Below are positions 26,744 to 37,092 of a stretch of 64,000 nucleotides of DNA, in pieces. Position 1 is the stretch's first letter. Each line of letters starts with the position of its first letter. The translations under genes were made by a program, and so were the position numbers. The notes under the pieces were generated by a model, which saw nothing but the letters and a program-made list of their open reading frames with translations, was not told the DNA's origin and searched no databases. Origin of the DNA: Cysteiniphilum litorale (GTDB taxonomy: Bacteria; Pseudomonadota; Gammaproteobacteria; Francisellales; Francisellaceae); NCBI RefSeq assembly GCF_003428165.1, contig NZ_QLIQ01000004.1:1-64000 (forward strand), written 5' to 3'.

Positions 26744-28140
26744 TGGTTCTCATGATTATAAATAATTATGCAGTAAATTTGGTGTGGAATATTGAGAGCA
26801 ATAAAAAACATTTCCGAAAATATAATCATGGTTGTTATGGCTTATATGTTGATGGAATGAAGCGATCAGTTTTATGTGAAAAAAATTATAAACATAAAAT
26901 CCCATTGGCTGCAGCATTGTCACTTGAGTATGACAATTTGATATACCTAACCGATAAACTTCCTTTGAGTGACGAGTCAGGTATTCAAATGTATTGGGTA
27001 TGTGTTATTGAAAATGGTGGTGTTGTTCCATCAGGCTCACATCTAAATGAGAGTAATATTGTCGATTCATTAATTAGCCAAGGAGTAATAGGCGAGGCTG
27101 GCTTTGATATTAAGTATTCGGGCGATATGGTTTTATCAAGAGAAAAGGTCATCGAATATTTTAAATTTCTATCAGAAAAAGCAAAGTTATTGAGAAACTG
27201 TAAAGTAATTATAGAGCTTGATGATCATGCACTTGAAAGTTCGCTGATGTTTCCTGAAAATATAGTAAATATTGAGGAATTTAGTTTAAATAAGTTTCTT
27301 AACACGATTCCAGCAAGAGCAAGAAAAAACATTACAATAGACGTAGTAAAAAAAGATAGGAAAACTTTTGTTTTCGGCAGTCTTTTACTATCAATTATAA
27401 TTTTTAGCTACGCTTACCATAAATATTCAACATATCAAGCATCAGTTGCCAGTAAAGAAAATGCAAGAGCTAAATTTCTTGCACTAAAAAAATCTCAAGA
27501 AGAAGCACAAAAAAAGCGAAATGAAGAGATGTTAGAAGGAATTAAGTCTAAAAACGCAGCGGATATAATTAAAGCGATGAATGATGCACTAAAAAGAGTA
27601 GTGTATTTAAAACATGGTTGGGGATTAAAAGAAATATCTGTTGATGATACAGCGATCAAAGAATTGAAGTATTTGTATGAAAGAAGAGAATATGCAAATT
27701 TGGACATGCTAATGAAATTGCGCAAAATATTAGGTAGTCCTCCATTAGAGTTGTCATTAGATCAGAATAAAGGAACATTTATAATACCGCTGAATGCAAA
27801 AATTGAGTATTCAAACAAGGATATAAATGCGTTGATAGCAAATGTTGATATTCAAAAAAAATATTTAGTAGAGCTTGTCTCCAAGATCCAAAGTTCAGCC
27901 TTGAAATATACAATTACTGCTGATGAAAGAAGCATCAAACAAGATCAGAAGGTGGACGCATCTAGTTTAGCGTTAGGTAATAGGAAAATCAGTATAATAG
28001 GTACTGGATATCTTGAATTCTTGAAATTTACAAAAGCAATACAGCAGAACCCGTTTCTTATGCTTAAGAGCATGAAAATCCAATTTAATGATGAAGCACA
28101 GATTCAAAGATGGTCTTTTGAAGGAGTAATTTATGCATAA
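26743..28140 (+). CDS. pilO: type IVB pilus assembly protein PilO
   Basis: About 465 residues, from the ATG at 26743 that overlaps the secretin stop; an ATG at 26752 is an alternative. One membrane segment (FVFGSLLLSIIIFSYAYHKY, about residues 205-224) separates an N-terminal cytoplasmic domain from a periplasmic part with a coiled coil (residues about 240-275). This layout fits the PilO2/PilO family of type IVB pili, which bridges the cytoplasmic ATPase and the periplasmic complex. It overlaps the next gene by 8 bases. Confidence 0.7.
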   Translation: MVLMIINNYAVNLVWNIESNKKHFRKYNHGCYGLYVDGMKRSVLCEKNYKHKIPLAAALSLEYDNLIYLTDKLPLSDESGIQMYWVCVIENGGVVPSGSHLNESNIVDSLISQGVIGEAGFDIKYSGDMVLSREKVIEYFKFLSEKAKLLRNCKVIIELDDHALESSLMFPENIVNIEEFSLNKFLNTIPARARKNITIDVVKKDRKTFVFGSLLLSIIIFSYAYHKYSTYQASVASKENARAKFLALKKSQEEAQKKRNEEMLEGIKSKNAADIIKAMNDALKRVVYLKHGWGLKEISVDDTAIKELKYLYERREYANLDMLMKLRKILGSPPLELSLDQNKGTFIIPLNAKIEYSNKDINALIANVDIQKKYLVELVSKIQSSALKYTITADERSIKQDQKVDASSLALGNRKISIIGTGYLEFLKFTKAIQQNPFLMLKSMKIQFNDEAQIQRWSFEGVIYA

Positions 28141-28708
28141 AAATATATTAGCACTATCAATAACAATAATTTGCTATGGCTGTAGTAATATTGCAGTAGC
28201 GAATGATGTGAACACTGAATATGCAGATAGCATGGATCAGTTGTCTCAAAGTTTAAACTTACAGGAAATGAAAAACAAAATAGACAAAGCTAAGCTTGAT
28301 AATTTAAAACTCAATAATCAAATAAAAAAAGCTAAAGATGGCGATTTTTCGAATGTTGAACAACCTACTGCATATACGCAAACATCTGCCTCTCAACCAA
28401 TATACACACCATTTGTAAACAACTCTCAAGAGGATAAACAAAAAACAAATAAGCCAAAAGAGGGATCTCCATCTTTTAGCTTATTTCAAATATATGGTGT
28501 TGAAGACAACTTAAAAGCGCTCATCCAAAATAATAATGAAGTTTTACCAGTTGAGACTGGTCAAGTAATTTCAGGGGTTTGGAAAGTAACTAAAATAAAC
28601 CCTCTAGAGGTTATTTTAGAGAATAAAAAAACTAAACAAAAAATTTACTTATACCCATCAACAGATCCAGTAATGGATATCCCAACGGAAGACAATAAAA
28701 GTAGATAG
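28133..28708 (+). CDS. pilP: type IVB pilus assembly protein PilP
   Basis: 191 residues with a signal sequence (ILALSITIICYGCSNIAVA) and a possible lipid-attachment Cys in YGCSN. A helical segment with many Lys (about residues 40-65) precedes the globular C-terminal domain, FSLFQIYGVEDNLKALIQNNNEVLPVETGQVISGVWKV, which has the look of PilP domains that contact the secretin. AAGGAG precedes the start. Position and size match pilP. Confidence 0.65.
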   Translation: MHKNILALSITIICYGCSNIAVANDVNTEYADSMDQLSQSLNLQEMKNKIDKAKLDNLKLNNQIKKAKDGDFSNVEQPTAYTQTSASQPIYTPFVNNSQEDKQKTNKPKEGSPSFSLFQIYGVEDNLKALIQNNNEVLPVETGQVISGVWKVTKINPLEVILENKKTKQKIYLYPSTDPVMDIPTEDNKSR

Positions 28709-28729
28709 ATTGTAGAGTAGTGGTGTAAG

Positions 28730-30514
28730 ATGAGACTTTTTCTAAAAAAAGACAAAAAAATAAGTTTTCCTAGTAGTTTTACTCAAGTTGAGCAAAAAGA
28801 TCATGTTACTTATAAGATAGAAAGCAATAATCATCGCAATATAATTGAGAAATACGAAGATGTTGATTTTGTTGCGGACAAGCTTTTATTCACTGATCAA
28901 AATGAGAAAGATCATTTAACTGAAGCGGAACTAAAAAATATACTGTTTATAAAAACGGATGGCTCAAGTAAAGGTGGGGTGTATTTAGCAGTATTGCACG
29001 TAGTGGATGTGCCTCAAACTCAAATTAAAGACATTATATTAAAATATTCAAAGATTGCTGAACATAAATATAATTTAACTACTTCAAAAACATATCGTGC
29101 TAAAGCAGGAGTAATAAGCACTTTTCTACAAAAAATAAGAAAAGATGATCAAAACCAATTACGTGAGGTATATGTTAGGGACTTTGATAAAATATTACAA
29201 GTTGCTATTAAAAACCATGCGACAGATATACATTTCACTGTTAGAGGGACATATGCCAAAATACAATTTAGGGTGCACGGTGATCTAATAACATATGATA
29301 CCTATGAAGTTAATTATATTCATCATATGATCAGAGCTATTTATAATGGAAAAGGAATAGAGGGGCAAAAGGATACTCAATTCAGTGGTAGTGAAATGCA
29401 GCAAACTATTATTGAGCGAACAATTAATCAAAAAAAATATAGGTTACGATTTGCAAGTGCTGCTATAGAAGCGAATGATTTAATGAATGATGACTTAGAG
29501 CGGCAAGAGGCATATATTGTAGCGCTGAGAATATTATCAACAGATAAATCAGATATTAAGCCTTTGACTCATCTTGGTTATTCAACCAGACAAATAGAGT
29601 TAATAGAGGAGGCGATGCGCTTTCCTTCGGGAGGAATAATCATTGCGGGAACAACCGGGTCTGGAAAATCAACAACACTTGCTGGAATGCTAACTCGATT
29701 AATTGAATGGTATGGAGATACGCGAAAATATATATCAATTGAATCTCCAGTGGAGTATTTAATTGAATTGGTGAACCAGTTGATAGTGCATGAGTCAGCA
29801 AATATGACTGAAGAAGAAATTTCAAAAGTATATGATATAACAGTAAAAACTACGATGAGACTTGACCCTGATATCATTTACTGTAATGAGATACGTAGCG
29901 AAAACACAGCTAAATCAGCTCAAAAGTCAATTCAGTCAGGTCATCCATTTTATACAACTGTGCATGCTCAAAATGCGCTTGCTATCGTGGAACGATTGTG
30001 TGGAATAGGGATGGAGAGGGAGGTGGTATGTTCTCCCGATTTTTTACTTTTATTAGTTTATCAAACCTTGGTGCAAACACTATGCCATGATTGTTCGCTG
30101 AGTATTGAAGAGTATGATGCCACAAACTCATCAAGAAAGTCAGTGATTAAAAGTATATATGCATGTATTGAAAAATATAACTTAGATGAATCGCTTATTA
30201 AAAATATAAGATTTAAAAACAAAAAAGGTTGTTCTAATTGCAACCATTTGGGTGTGAAGGGGAGAACTGTTGTTGCTGAGGTGGTTTCACCAACAAGTTC
30301 AATGCTTGTGCATATTCGCAATAAAGAGCATGAGTTAGCTTATAAGGTTTGGAGAGAAAAAGGTGGTATGACAATCAAAGAGCATGGGTTAGTAAAGGTT
30401 TTAGAAGGGATGGTATGCCCTGAGGCATTGGAAAGCAAAGTAGGTCCTTTGCACATAGAGAAGACGGAAGATTTGTTTGACAAAAACTTTTATAAAAACA
30501 TTATTAAATTTTAG
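28730..30514 (+). CDS. pilQ: type IVB pilus assembly ATPase PilQ
   Basis: 594 residues. Walker A, AGTTGSGKSTT, begins near residue 304; the Asp box and Walker B, DPDIIYCNEIRSE, near 379; the His box (HPFYTTVHAQNALAIVERL) near 405. A zinc-binding tetracysteine is formed by CHDC (about 450) and CSNC (about 503). These define the GspE/PilB-PilT type secretion ATPase, which powers pilus assembly at the inner membrane. The N-terminal 110 residues are specific to this protein. Confidence 0.9.
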   Translation: MRLFLKKDKKISFPSSFTQVEQKDHVTYKIESNNHRNIIEKYEDVDFVADKLLFTDQNEKDHLTEAELKNILFIKTDGSSKGGVYLAVLHVVDVPQTQIKDIILKYSKIAEHKYNLTTSKTYRAKAGVISTFLQKIRKDDQNQLREVYVRDFDKILQVAIKNHATDIHFTVRGTYAKIQFRVHGDLITYDTYEVNYIHHMIRAIYNGKGIEGQKDTQFSGSEMQQTIIERTINQKKYRLRFASAAIEANDLMNDDLERQEAYIVALRILSTDKSDIKPLTHLGYSTRQIELIEEAMRFPSGGIIIAGTTGSGKSTTLAGMLTRLIEWYGDTRKYISIESPVEYLIELVNQLIVHESANMTEEEISKVYDITVKTTMRLDPDIIYCNEIRSENTAKSAQKSIQSGHPFYTTVHAQNALAIVERLCGIGMEREVVCSPDFLLLLVYQTLVQTLCHDCSLSIEEYDATNSSRKSVIKSIYACIEKYNLDESLIKNIRFKNKKGCSNCNHLGVKGRTVVAEVVSPTSSMLVHIRNKEHELAYKVWREKGGMTIKEHGLVKVLEGMVCPEALESKVGPLHIEKTEDLFDKNFYKNIIKF

Positions 30515-30525
30515 GGAGATTCAAC

Positions 30526-31653
30526 ATGTTTAACAGCGTATTGGGAATTATAAAACCCCTATTGAACAGTAAAACAATTAGTTTATATTCGCCATGGAGG
30601 GTGTTAATGTTAAGAGTCACATTCTTCACGAGCATGAGAATTGAGTTTTATCGTACCTTCATTATGCTAATGTCATCAAATTTTAGTATAGAAGAGGCTC
30701 TTGATCAAATTAGGAGTATGTATAAGAAGCATGATGGCAGGTTTATAAAAGTACATGGAACCATCATAAATATCATTAATGATGTATATTACAGATATTC
30801 TGCAATGGGGATGACATTTTCAGAAGCAGTGAAAATCTATATTCCAAAAGATGAAACAATGTTACTTTCATCTGCTGATGCTAAAGAAGTGGGAGATGGC
30901 TTATCTAATGTCATAGCGATTACTGAAAAACTTGGTAAAGTGCGGTCAGCAATTATACTGAGCATGATAAAGCCAATAATTTTTATAGTTGGTATTATTG
31001 GGTTAATGCTTTTCTCAGCTAAAAAGATAATGCCAACTATTGTTGGAGCAATACCAACAGATAGACTTCCCCCATTTACCTATAAATTTGATAGTTTTAA
31101 TAAGTTCATCCTCTCTCATAGTGTTGAGTTTTTGGTAATATGCACTGTCCTAGTTGTTATATGTGTATATATGATATCGAGAAGCACATTCAGGTTTAGA
31201 CTGGACGTTTTAGATAAAATTCCTCCATTCTCAATTTATAAAAAAATTATTGCAGTTAAATTTTTAATATCGCTTTCTTTACTGTTGAAGTCGAAAAAAA
31301 ATTCTATTGATTTCGCATTGAAAGTGATAGGGGTAAATGCAAATGATTACTTAACATACTATATATATAAAATGAGAAATTTTATTAAATCTGGTGGTAA
31401 GCCGGGGGTTGCTTTATCATCAAGCACATTTTTCACCAAAGAAATATCAGGATTGCTAGAGATATATACAAATGCAGGAAAACTTCAAAATGCAATAGAT
31501 GACCTTGCAACTGATTACCTAGATAAACAAATACGAAAAATCCAAGCTGGCTTCAAAACAATCAACACGGTTTGTATGTTGATCTTAGGCGCTTATTTAT
31601 GTGCGTTTATGTTAGCGATATATGGCATTGGAATGACAAATGGTAGTTTTTAA
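30526..31653 (+). CDS. pilR: type IVB pilus inner-membrane platform protein PilR
   Basis: 375 residues with the GspF/PilC layout: two cytoplasmic helical domains, and three membrane segments near residues 146-165 (IKPIIFIVGIIGLMLFSA), 205-225 (VEFLVICTVLVVICVYMIS) and 350-372 (VCMLILGAYLCAFMLAIYGIGM). The segment IVAITEKLGKV-like and LLEIYTNAGKLQNAIDDLA repeats match the family. It anchors the ATPase. GGGAG lies before the start. Confidence 0.85.
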   Translation: MFNSVLGIIKPLLNSKTISLYSPWRVLMLRVTFFTSMRIEFYRTFIMLMSSNFSIEEALDQIRSMYKKHDGRFIKVHGTIINIINDVYYRYSAMGMTFSEAVKIYIPKDETMLLSSADAKEVGDGLSNVIAITEKLGKVRSAIILSMIKPIIFIVGIIGLMLFSAKKIMPTIVGAIPTDRLPPFTYKFDSFNKFILSHSVEFLVICTVLVVICVYMISRSTFRFRLDVLDKIPPFSIYKKIIAVKFLISLSLLLKSKKNSIDFALKVIGVNANDYLTYYIYKMRNFIKSGGKPGVALSSSTFFTKEISGLLEIYTNAGKLQNAIDDLATDYLDKQIRKIQAGFKTINTVCMLILGAYLCAFMLAIYGIGMTNGSF

Positions 31654-31676
31654 AAGTAAATAATTAGGAGATATAA

Positions 31677-32231
31677 ATGAGTAACGATCAAAAAAATATG
31701 AAAGCATTAACCACTAAACAAGATGGATACTCAGTCATAGAATTACTGATTGTAATTGGCGTCATAGCATTTTTAATAATCATAGTTTTTACAATAGGTA
31801 CAATGCTTTGGGGTAAATCAAAAGATCAGCAAATGACAAGCGGTGTAGATGCTATATCTCAAGGGATTCACAGTATATATGCCGCAGCTGGAGGTAATTA
31901 TAATGATGTTTCTTCACTTGTAGCGATCAGATCTGGGTCAGTTCCTAGCACTTTAGTTAAAGATTCCGCTGCAGGCATTATAGGCACCGCATGGTACGGT
32001 GATGATAATGCTTCAACAATTGTGGTAAATCCAGCACAAGGTGGGCGTCAGTTTAGTGTTCAGTTAAATGCTATACCTTCAAGTTCATGCACATCTATTG
32101 GTAGCAAATATCTAAATGGTAATGCGATTTCTGTATCTGCAAATGGTCAGGTTGCGAATGGTCCTGGTGAATTAGCAACAGCATGCGCTGGAAATGGTGA
32201 TACTGCAAACTTAACAATAAATTTTTCATAG
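31677..32231 (+). CDS. pilS: type IVB major prepilin PilS
   Basis: 184 residues. The class III leader ends in ...KQDG before YSVIELLIVIGVIAFLIIIV, with the conserved Glu5 after cleavage, so a prepilin peptidase should cut after Gly18; no such peptidase is in the window. The long leader and the two C-terminal Cys (SSCTS and ATACAG), which would form the disulfide loop, fit type IVB pilins. AGGAGATATA precedes the start. Confidence 0.85.
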   Translation: MSNDQKNMKALTTKQDGYSVIELLIVIGVIAFLIIIVFTIGTMLWGKSKDQQMTSGVDAISQGIHSIYAAAGGNYNDVSSLVAIRSGSVPSTLVKDSAAGIIGTAWYGDDNASTIVVNPAQGGRQFSVQLNAIPSSSCTSIGSKYLNGNAISVSANGQVANGPGELATACAGNGDTANLTINFS

Positions 32232-32241
32232 AGTAAAAAAT

Positions 32242-33699
32242 ATGGGAAAGAGAAAGTCAAACAATAAGCAAAATGGATTCTCTTTAATTGAGCTACTTAT
32301 CGTAATTGCGGTTATTAGCTTTTTATCAATGCTTTTTTATCAATTCATGATGAGAGGGCAAAAGAGTAAAGATGCGGCTGCGCTTGGCAACCAATTAGCA
32401 AGTTTTATATCAGCAGTAGAAACTCGCACTGCTGAAGATCAAACATTAGCAGCTGGTGTATACAATGGAGTTTTATGGCTGCAAGATGCAACTTGTCATG
32501 GCATATCACCTATTGCGTATCTTCCATGTAATTTTACGTTAAATTCCCCCATAATAAATAACCCTGATCCTCAGGTTATAATCAACACACCAGTACACTC
32601 AAGAGTCGCTGCTCAGATAAACATAGGACCAATAGTTGATTATGTTAATGGCGTTCAAGCTCCATCGCCTGTTTTAGCTTCTGAAGTTGTAATGGCAATT
32701 AAATCAAAGCTTGGTAGTCCTTATCACGGCGCTTTTAATGGAACCACTTCATATAATTTTGACAAAGTTAATGCGACGCTGACAATCAACATCATAATAC
32801 AGCAGACAGCTGATGTTTGGTTAAGGATTGATGGCGCTAACCAAATGCAGGCAAATGTGTCGTTTAATGATGCCCAACCTGAGAATAAAAGGGAGATTGT
32901 TAATACCTCCGCTATAAGAATGAAAAATACAGGAATAGCTACAATAACTAATGATCAAGGATCTATACAAGTAGAACCTAATAATAAATTTATTGTGAGA
33001 TCATCAGGAATCGAGAACCATGCTAATACTTCAATTGAATCATATGCAAGGAATATTGTATCTCAGGCAATTGACTCATTTAGCATATCCGCACGCCAAA
33101 GCACTATAAATTCATCAGATAGCATTTCGATTAATGGCACAAATAGCACCACTATAAATTCGGCTAATATTAATCTGTTATCAAATGGATCTTCATTAAA
33201 AGTGACTAATAACAGCGTTGATATAAATGGAGTTAATTTCACTAATTCATCCATGAATATAGTCATTGGGAACATTAACAGTAATTCAAATGTGAATATA
33301 GTATCTAAAACAACCAATATTAATAGCCAGTTAAGGGCAGATGGAACATATGGTGATGCTTACATTGGAAATCAGACAGGTGTTCCTGGCAATAGTAATG
33401 TTTATGTGAATGACATTACTTTAAGGTCTGCAGCAAATAAACGTATCACTTCATTTCTTGCTGGGTATGTGTTAAAAAATGTCTACAGTGTATATTCAAA
33501 TAGCGTTATTACTAAACCTGCGTGCCCAGATGGTGGAGAGCCTAAGATCATAGTGATACCCCAAACAGTTGGTAACCCATCGTCTGGTGCAGGATCAAAA
33601 ATGAATGTATGGGCTGATAACTCTGGAGCAAGTTGGGTTGTTAGAAGTTCAGATACTTATTTTCAAGGTTTAGCTAATGTTTATTGCGCCTATCTATGA
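32242..33699 (+). CDS. pilV: PilV-like minor pilin (tip adhesin)
   Basis: 485 residues. A prepilin N-terminus (NGFSLIELLIVIAVISFLSMLFY) is followed by a very long extracellular part rich in Asn, Ser and Ile (residues about 230-370), with strand-like repeats as in tip adhesins. The last domain holds Cys in ACPDG and VYCAYL. In R64 PilV decides recipient recognition and its C-terminus is switched by a shufflon. I see no shufflon repeats or recombinase here. Radical SAM genes begin 12 bases after it. Confidence 0.75.
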   Translation: MGKRKSNNKQNGFSLIELLIVIAVISFLSMLFYQFMMRGQKSKDAAALGNQLASFISAVETRTAEDQTLAAGVYNGVLWLQDATCHGISPIAYLPCNFTLNSPIINNPDPQVIINTPVHSRVAAQINIGPIVDYVNGVQAPSPVLASEVVMAIKSKLGSPYHGAFNGTTSYNFDKVNATLTINIIIQQTADVWLRIDGANQMQANVSFNDAQPENKREIVNTSAIRMKNTGIATITNDQGSIQVEPNNKFIVRSSGIENHANTSIESYARNIVSQAIDSFSISARQSTINSSDSISINGTNSTTINSANINLLSNGSSLKVTNNSVDINGVNFTNSSMNIVIGNINSNSNVNIVSKTTNINSQLRADGTYGDAYIGNQTGVPGNSNVYVNDITLRSAANKRITSFLAGYVLKNVYSVYSNSVITKPACPDGGEPKIIVIPQTVGNPSSGAGSKMNVWADNSGASWVVRSSDTYFQGLANVYCAYL

Positions 33700-33711
33700 G
33701 AAAAGAAGTAT

Positions 33712-34866
33712 ATGATTGGAACAGTTATCGCAAAGCCAACAAAAGCTTGTAATGCAGATTGCAATTACTGCGCTGCACCTCCTTATGATGTTAACAAGTG
33801 GACGGTGGAAACATTTGTAAAAATATTTAATAAAGTATCCCCGCAATTAGCTGAAAATGTTAATTGGATATGGCATGGTGGCGAACCATTGTTAATGTCG
33901 CCAGAATTTTATGTGTCGTGCTATGAATATGCCAAATCTTTAAAGCCTAACATCAAATTTTCAGTGCAAACAAATTTATTACTATATAAAACATCTAGAT
34001 GGAAAAAAATTTTTGATGAAATATTTGGCGGAAGGATTTCTACCAGTTATGATCCAGATGAAAAACATAGAACTATCAAAGGATCAAGCGAAAAGTATGT
34101 TAAAAGATTTCATGAGGCATTGGGAAATGTTATAAATGATGGGTTTTATCCTTTGGTTATTGGAACATATACTGAGGATACGGTAGACTATGGTCATAAG
34201 ATATATGATTACTCACTTGGCCTAAGTAACAATTCATTTAATATTAGATATAACTATCGGTATCCAGCGGGTAAATCATCAAACTCATCAGAGTTTATTA
34301 CACCTGAAACATATGCGCAGATGCTTTTATCCTTATGGGAAAAGTGGATTTCTGATGTGCCTAATTTTGATATAACGCCTCTTGATCAAATGTTAAAAGC
34401 TGTTTTAGGGATTGAACAAGACAGATGCCCTTGGACGAATAAATGTGGTGGACGATTTATTGGAATAGAGCCAAATGGAGATTTATATAACTGTAGTGAG
34501 TTTGCAGATTTGAGGATGCCCAAATATAAATACGGCAATGCCATTTCAGGTAATGTTCCATTGAGAGATACCAACATTGAAATCAAAGTTAATGTTGATG
34601 GGTTTATGAAAAAAGCGATGACAAGCAAAGCAGCGGTATTAATGAAAAGAAGGCAATACGATCTCCCTAAAGATTGTTTGACGTGCGACCATTTTAGAGA
34701 GTGCCAAGGAGGATGCATGAGGGATGCTGTACTTTTTGACCGAGGACTTGGAGGGAAGTTTTATTACTGTCACTCATGGAAAATTGTCTTTGATAAAATT
34801 AAATCAGATGTGCGCAAGGGCAAGGTAGATAAATTAATAAATGATAGACTGATGGTGTCTGTATGA
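33712..34866 (+). CDS. radical SAM/SPASM peptide-modifying enzyme 1
   Basis: 384 residues. The SAM-binding iron-sulfur motif CNADCNYC has its Cys at 13, 17 and 20, and WHGGEP (about residue 60) contacts SAM. The C-terminal SPASM domain contains CGGRFIGIEPNGDLYNC and CLTCDHFRECQGGC, enough Cys for auxiliary clusters. Enzymes of this class install C-C, C-S or C-O links in ribosomal peptides or mature sulfatases. It follows the pilV gene by 12 bases and overlaps the next gene by 4. The likely substrate is the peptide encoded at 37089. Confidence 0.85.
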   Translation: MIGTVIAKPTKACNADCNYCAAPPYDVNKWTVETFVKIFNKVSPQLAENVNWIWHGGEPLLMSPEFYVSCYEYAKSLKPNIKFSVQTNLLLYKTSRWKKIFDEIFGGRISTSYDPDEKHRTIKGSSEKYVKRFHEALGNVINDGFYPLVIGTYTEDTVDYGHKIYDYSLGLSNNSFNIRYNYRYPAGKSSNSSEFITPETYAQMLLSLWEKWISDVPNFDITPLDQMLKAVLGIEQDRCPWTNKCGGRFIGIEPNGDLYNCSEFADLRMPKYKYGNAISGNVPLRDTNIEIKVNVDGFMKKAMTSKAAVLMKRRQYDLPKDCLTCDHFRECQGGCMRDAVLFDRGLGGKFYYCHSWKIVFDKIKSDVRKGKVDKLINDRLMVSV

Positions 34867-35975
34867 GCGAAGTTCTAACTGTTTACCTGAAGCCAACAAA
34901 TTATTGTAACGTTGGCTGTGATCATTGTTATTTATCTGAGGCTACTAGAGCAGAGAAAAATAAGCTTAGCTTAAACAAGCTTGAGATAGTATGTAAAAGA
35001 ATTAAAGAACTCATGCATAGTGAGAGAAAGAAAAAATTGCATATTATTTGGCATGGTGGTGAACCATTAACTATATCAGCAAAAACATATGCTGAAATGT
35101 TTGATGTGATAGATATGCATTTTCCTGACCATACTGAAAGCATGCAAACATCATTAATTCCATTAAAAGATGAACATATTTCTATAATAAGAGACCGATT
35201 TAATTTTGAGATAGGCAGTAGTATAGATTTTTCTCAACGAAAGATTAAAGGTTCAAGTGAGCGTTATTTTGATTTATGGCTTAATAAAGTTGCATTAGCA
35301 CGTGAAGCTAATATAGATGTATATCCTGGCGTTGTCCCAACTAGGAATGAAATAGGTAGAGAAAAAGAGATTATCAGCTTCTTTATCGATAATAACTTTG
35401 ACTATGTTAATTTTGAAAGATATAACATTTTTGGTTTAAAGGAGGTTCCTTCAGATTGGCCAACTAATTATGAGCATAGTATGTTTCTAATAGAGCTTTT
35501 TAATATAGTAATGAGTCAAGTTCATAATCAAGAAAAAACAATATATATAAAGCAAATCATAGCAGGAATTAATGGAGTTATTCATGGCATGCCAGGTGAT
35601 AGATGGGGGACCACGTGCCAAAAAGATTTTCTTGTAATAGAACCAGACACAGGTGTTAATACTTGCCCCGACAGATCTTCCCATGAAAAACATTTTGTAA
35701 AATTAGATCAAATCAAGTCTATTCAAGAGTTACAACAGTCACCATTGCGCAAATCGTGGATTAAAACGCAAGGCCTTCATCATTTCAACAACTTTTGCAT
35801 GAAGTGTGACTACAGGCTTTGGTGTAAATCTGGGTGTCCTATAGCCTCAAAATTTAATGACGGTGAATGCAGTGGCTACAAGTTGTTTTTGAATCATATA
35901 AAAAAATATCGTGAGGCAAGTAATGATAACGAGGGGAGGTTGATACAGTATGCAAGGAGGGAGGCAAATGAGTAA
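34863..35975 (+). CDS. radical SAM/SPASM peptide-modifying enzyme 2
   Basis: 370 residues. Radical SAM Cys at 15, 19 and 22 (CNVGCDHC), WHGGEP near residue 63, and a SPASM domain with CQKDFLVIEPDTGVNTC and CMKCDYRLWCKSGCP. Similar in plan to the neighbouring enzymes but clearly diverged from them, so the three probably catalyse different steps. Starts within the stop of enzyme 1 (ATGA). Confidence 0.85.
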   Translation: MSEVLTVYLKPTNYCNVGCDHCYLSEATRAEKNKLSLNKLEIVCKRIKELMHSERKKKLHIIWHGGEPLTISAKTYAEMFDVIDMHFPDHTESMQTSLIPLKDEHISIIRDRFNFEIGSSIDFSQRKIKGSSERYFDLWLNKVALAREANIDVYPGVVPTRNEIGREKEIISFFIDNNFDYVNFERYNIFGLKEVPSDWPTNYEHSMFLIELFNIVMSQVHNQEKTIYIKQIIAGINGVIHGMPGDRWGTTCQKDFLVIEPDTGVNTCPDRSSHEKHFVKLDQIKSIQELQQSPLRKSWIKTQGLHHFNNFCMKCDYRLWCKSGCPIASKFNDGECSGYKLFLNHIKKYREASNDNEGRLIQYARREANE

Positions 35976-37092
35976 GAATACAGAAACCTTTGGGAATGGG
36001 TATAGTCAATATAATAAGATTTTTTATTTGAGAGTTCATGAGGGATGTAACTTATATTGTCAACATTGCTTTATTCCCTCAAACCCTAAGAAAATGAATA
36101 TGGACATGATTCATAAAATTGTGGAAAACATGAAATTTCATACAAAGGAAGGAGACCGAGTATTAATCCAATGGCATGGCGGAGAGCCAACACTAAAATC
36201 ACCAAGTTGGATAGAAGAAGCCGTAACTATCATAAATCAATATAAAAAAGTAAATATTGAGCATAGCATACAAACCAACTTGATGAACTATAACCATGAG
36301 TGGGAACAAGTATTCAAAAAATATTTTAGTGGGAAAATAGGCGTCTCATGGGATCATCGAATACGATTAACAAAGAAAAATCAAATAATATCACATGAGG
36401 ACTATGAGAGTAAGTTTTGGACTTTGCTAAATCAAGCTCATAAAGATGGTATCGCACTTGATGTTACGATTACATTAACAAAATACTTCATACAAGACTG
36501 GAAAAATCCTATAGCCTTATTTAGAAGATTTTCAGATTGTGGCGTTAATAGTATACATATAGAAAAACTAACCAAAACAGGCAATGCTCGAGTGTATTGG
36601 GATGAGATTGGAGTGAATAATATTGAATATAGTAAATATATGTCCCGCCTATTTAAATTATATTCCTTGTGGAATGAGTCAGAAAAAATGAAATTAAGTA
36701 TATCACCATTAGATGATTTAAAATTAGGGCTAGAAAAATTCATAGAGTCCGATGTAAATGCTCTCAATAAAATGCCAGTATGTTTTTCTGGAGCTTGTGA
36801 CAAAAACTTTCATACATACGATGCAAACGGCTATAAACCTGGATGTACAGCGTTAAATAGTGAGTATGACAATTCTAGAGCTTCCGCATCACTTTTTGTG
36901 TCAAATATACTTGAGTCAAGAAGTAAAAGAAAAGCAAATTGCAGTAAGTGTTTATTTACTGAAGTTTGTTCATCTGGTTGTCTGGCATCATCGTATATAG
37001 ATGAGTCAGGCGAGTGCAGTGGCAACAAAATCTTATTGGAAACAATATATAAACAGAGTCAAGGAATTAAAGAAATGAAGGGGGTTTTATGA
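35968..37092 (+). CDS. radical SAM/SPASM peptide-modifying enzyme 3
   Basis: 374 residues from the ATG at 35968. The frame opens at 35950, but the strong ribosome site AGGAGGGAGG lies between, so the later ATG is the true start. Radical SAM Cys at 27, 31 and 34 (CNLYCQHC), WHGGEP near residue 68, and SPASM Cys in CDKNFHTYDANGYKPGC and CSKCLFTEVCSSGC. The protein ends just inside the precursor gene (4-base overlap), which ties it to that substrate. Confidence 0.85.
   Translation: MSKNTETFGNGYSQYNKIFYLRVHEGCNLYCQHCFIPSNPKKMNMDMIHKIVENMKFHTKEGDRVLIQWHGGEPTLKSPSWIEEAVTIINQYKKVNIEHSIQTNLMNYNHEWEQVFKKYFSGKIGVSWDHRIRLTKKNQIISHEDYESKFWTLLNQAHKDGIALDVTITLTKYFIQDWKNPIALFRRFSDCGVNSIHIEKLTKTGNARVYWDEIGVNNIEYSKYMSRLFKLYSLWNESEKMKLSISPLDDLKLGLEKFIESDVNALNKMPVCFSGACDKNFHTYDANGYKPGCTALNSEYDNSRASASLFVSNILESRSKRKANCSKCLFTEVCSSGCLASSYIDESGECSGNKILLETIYKQSQGIKEMKGVL

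Noticed and set aside
32242-33699. A shufflon at the end of pilV
   Set aside because: No repeated inverted 19-bp sites, alternative C-terminal segments or shufflase gene are seen downstream.
33712-37092. Sulfatase-maturing enzymes
   Set aside because: There is no sulfatase gene in the window, and the adjacent small peptide is a better substrate.
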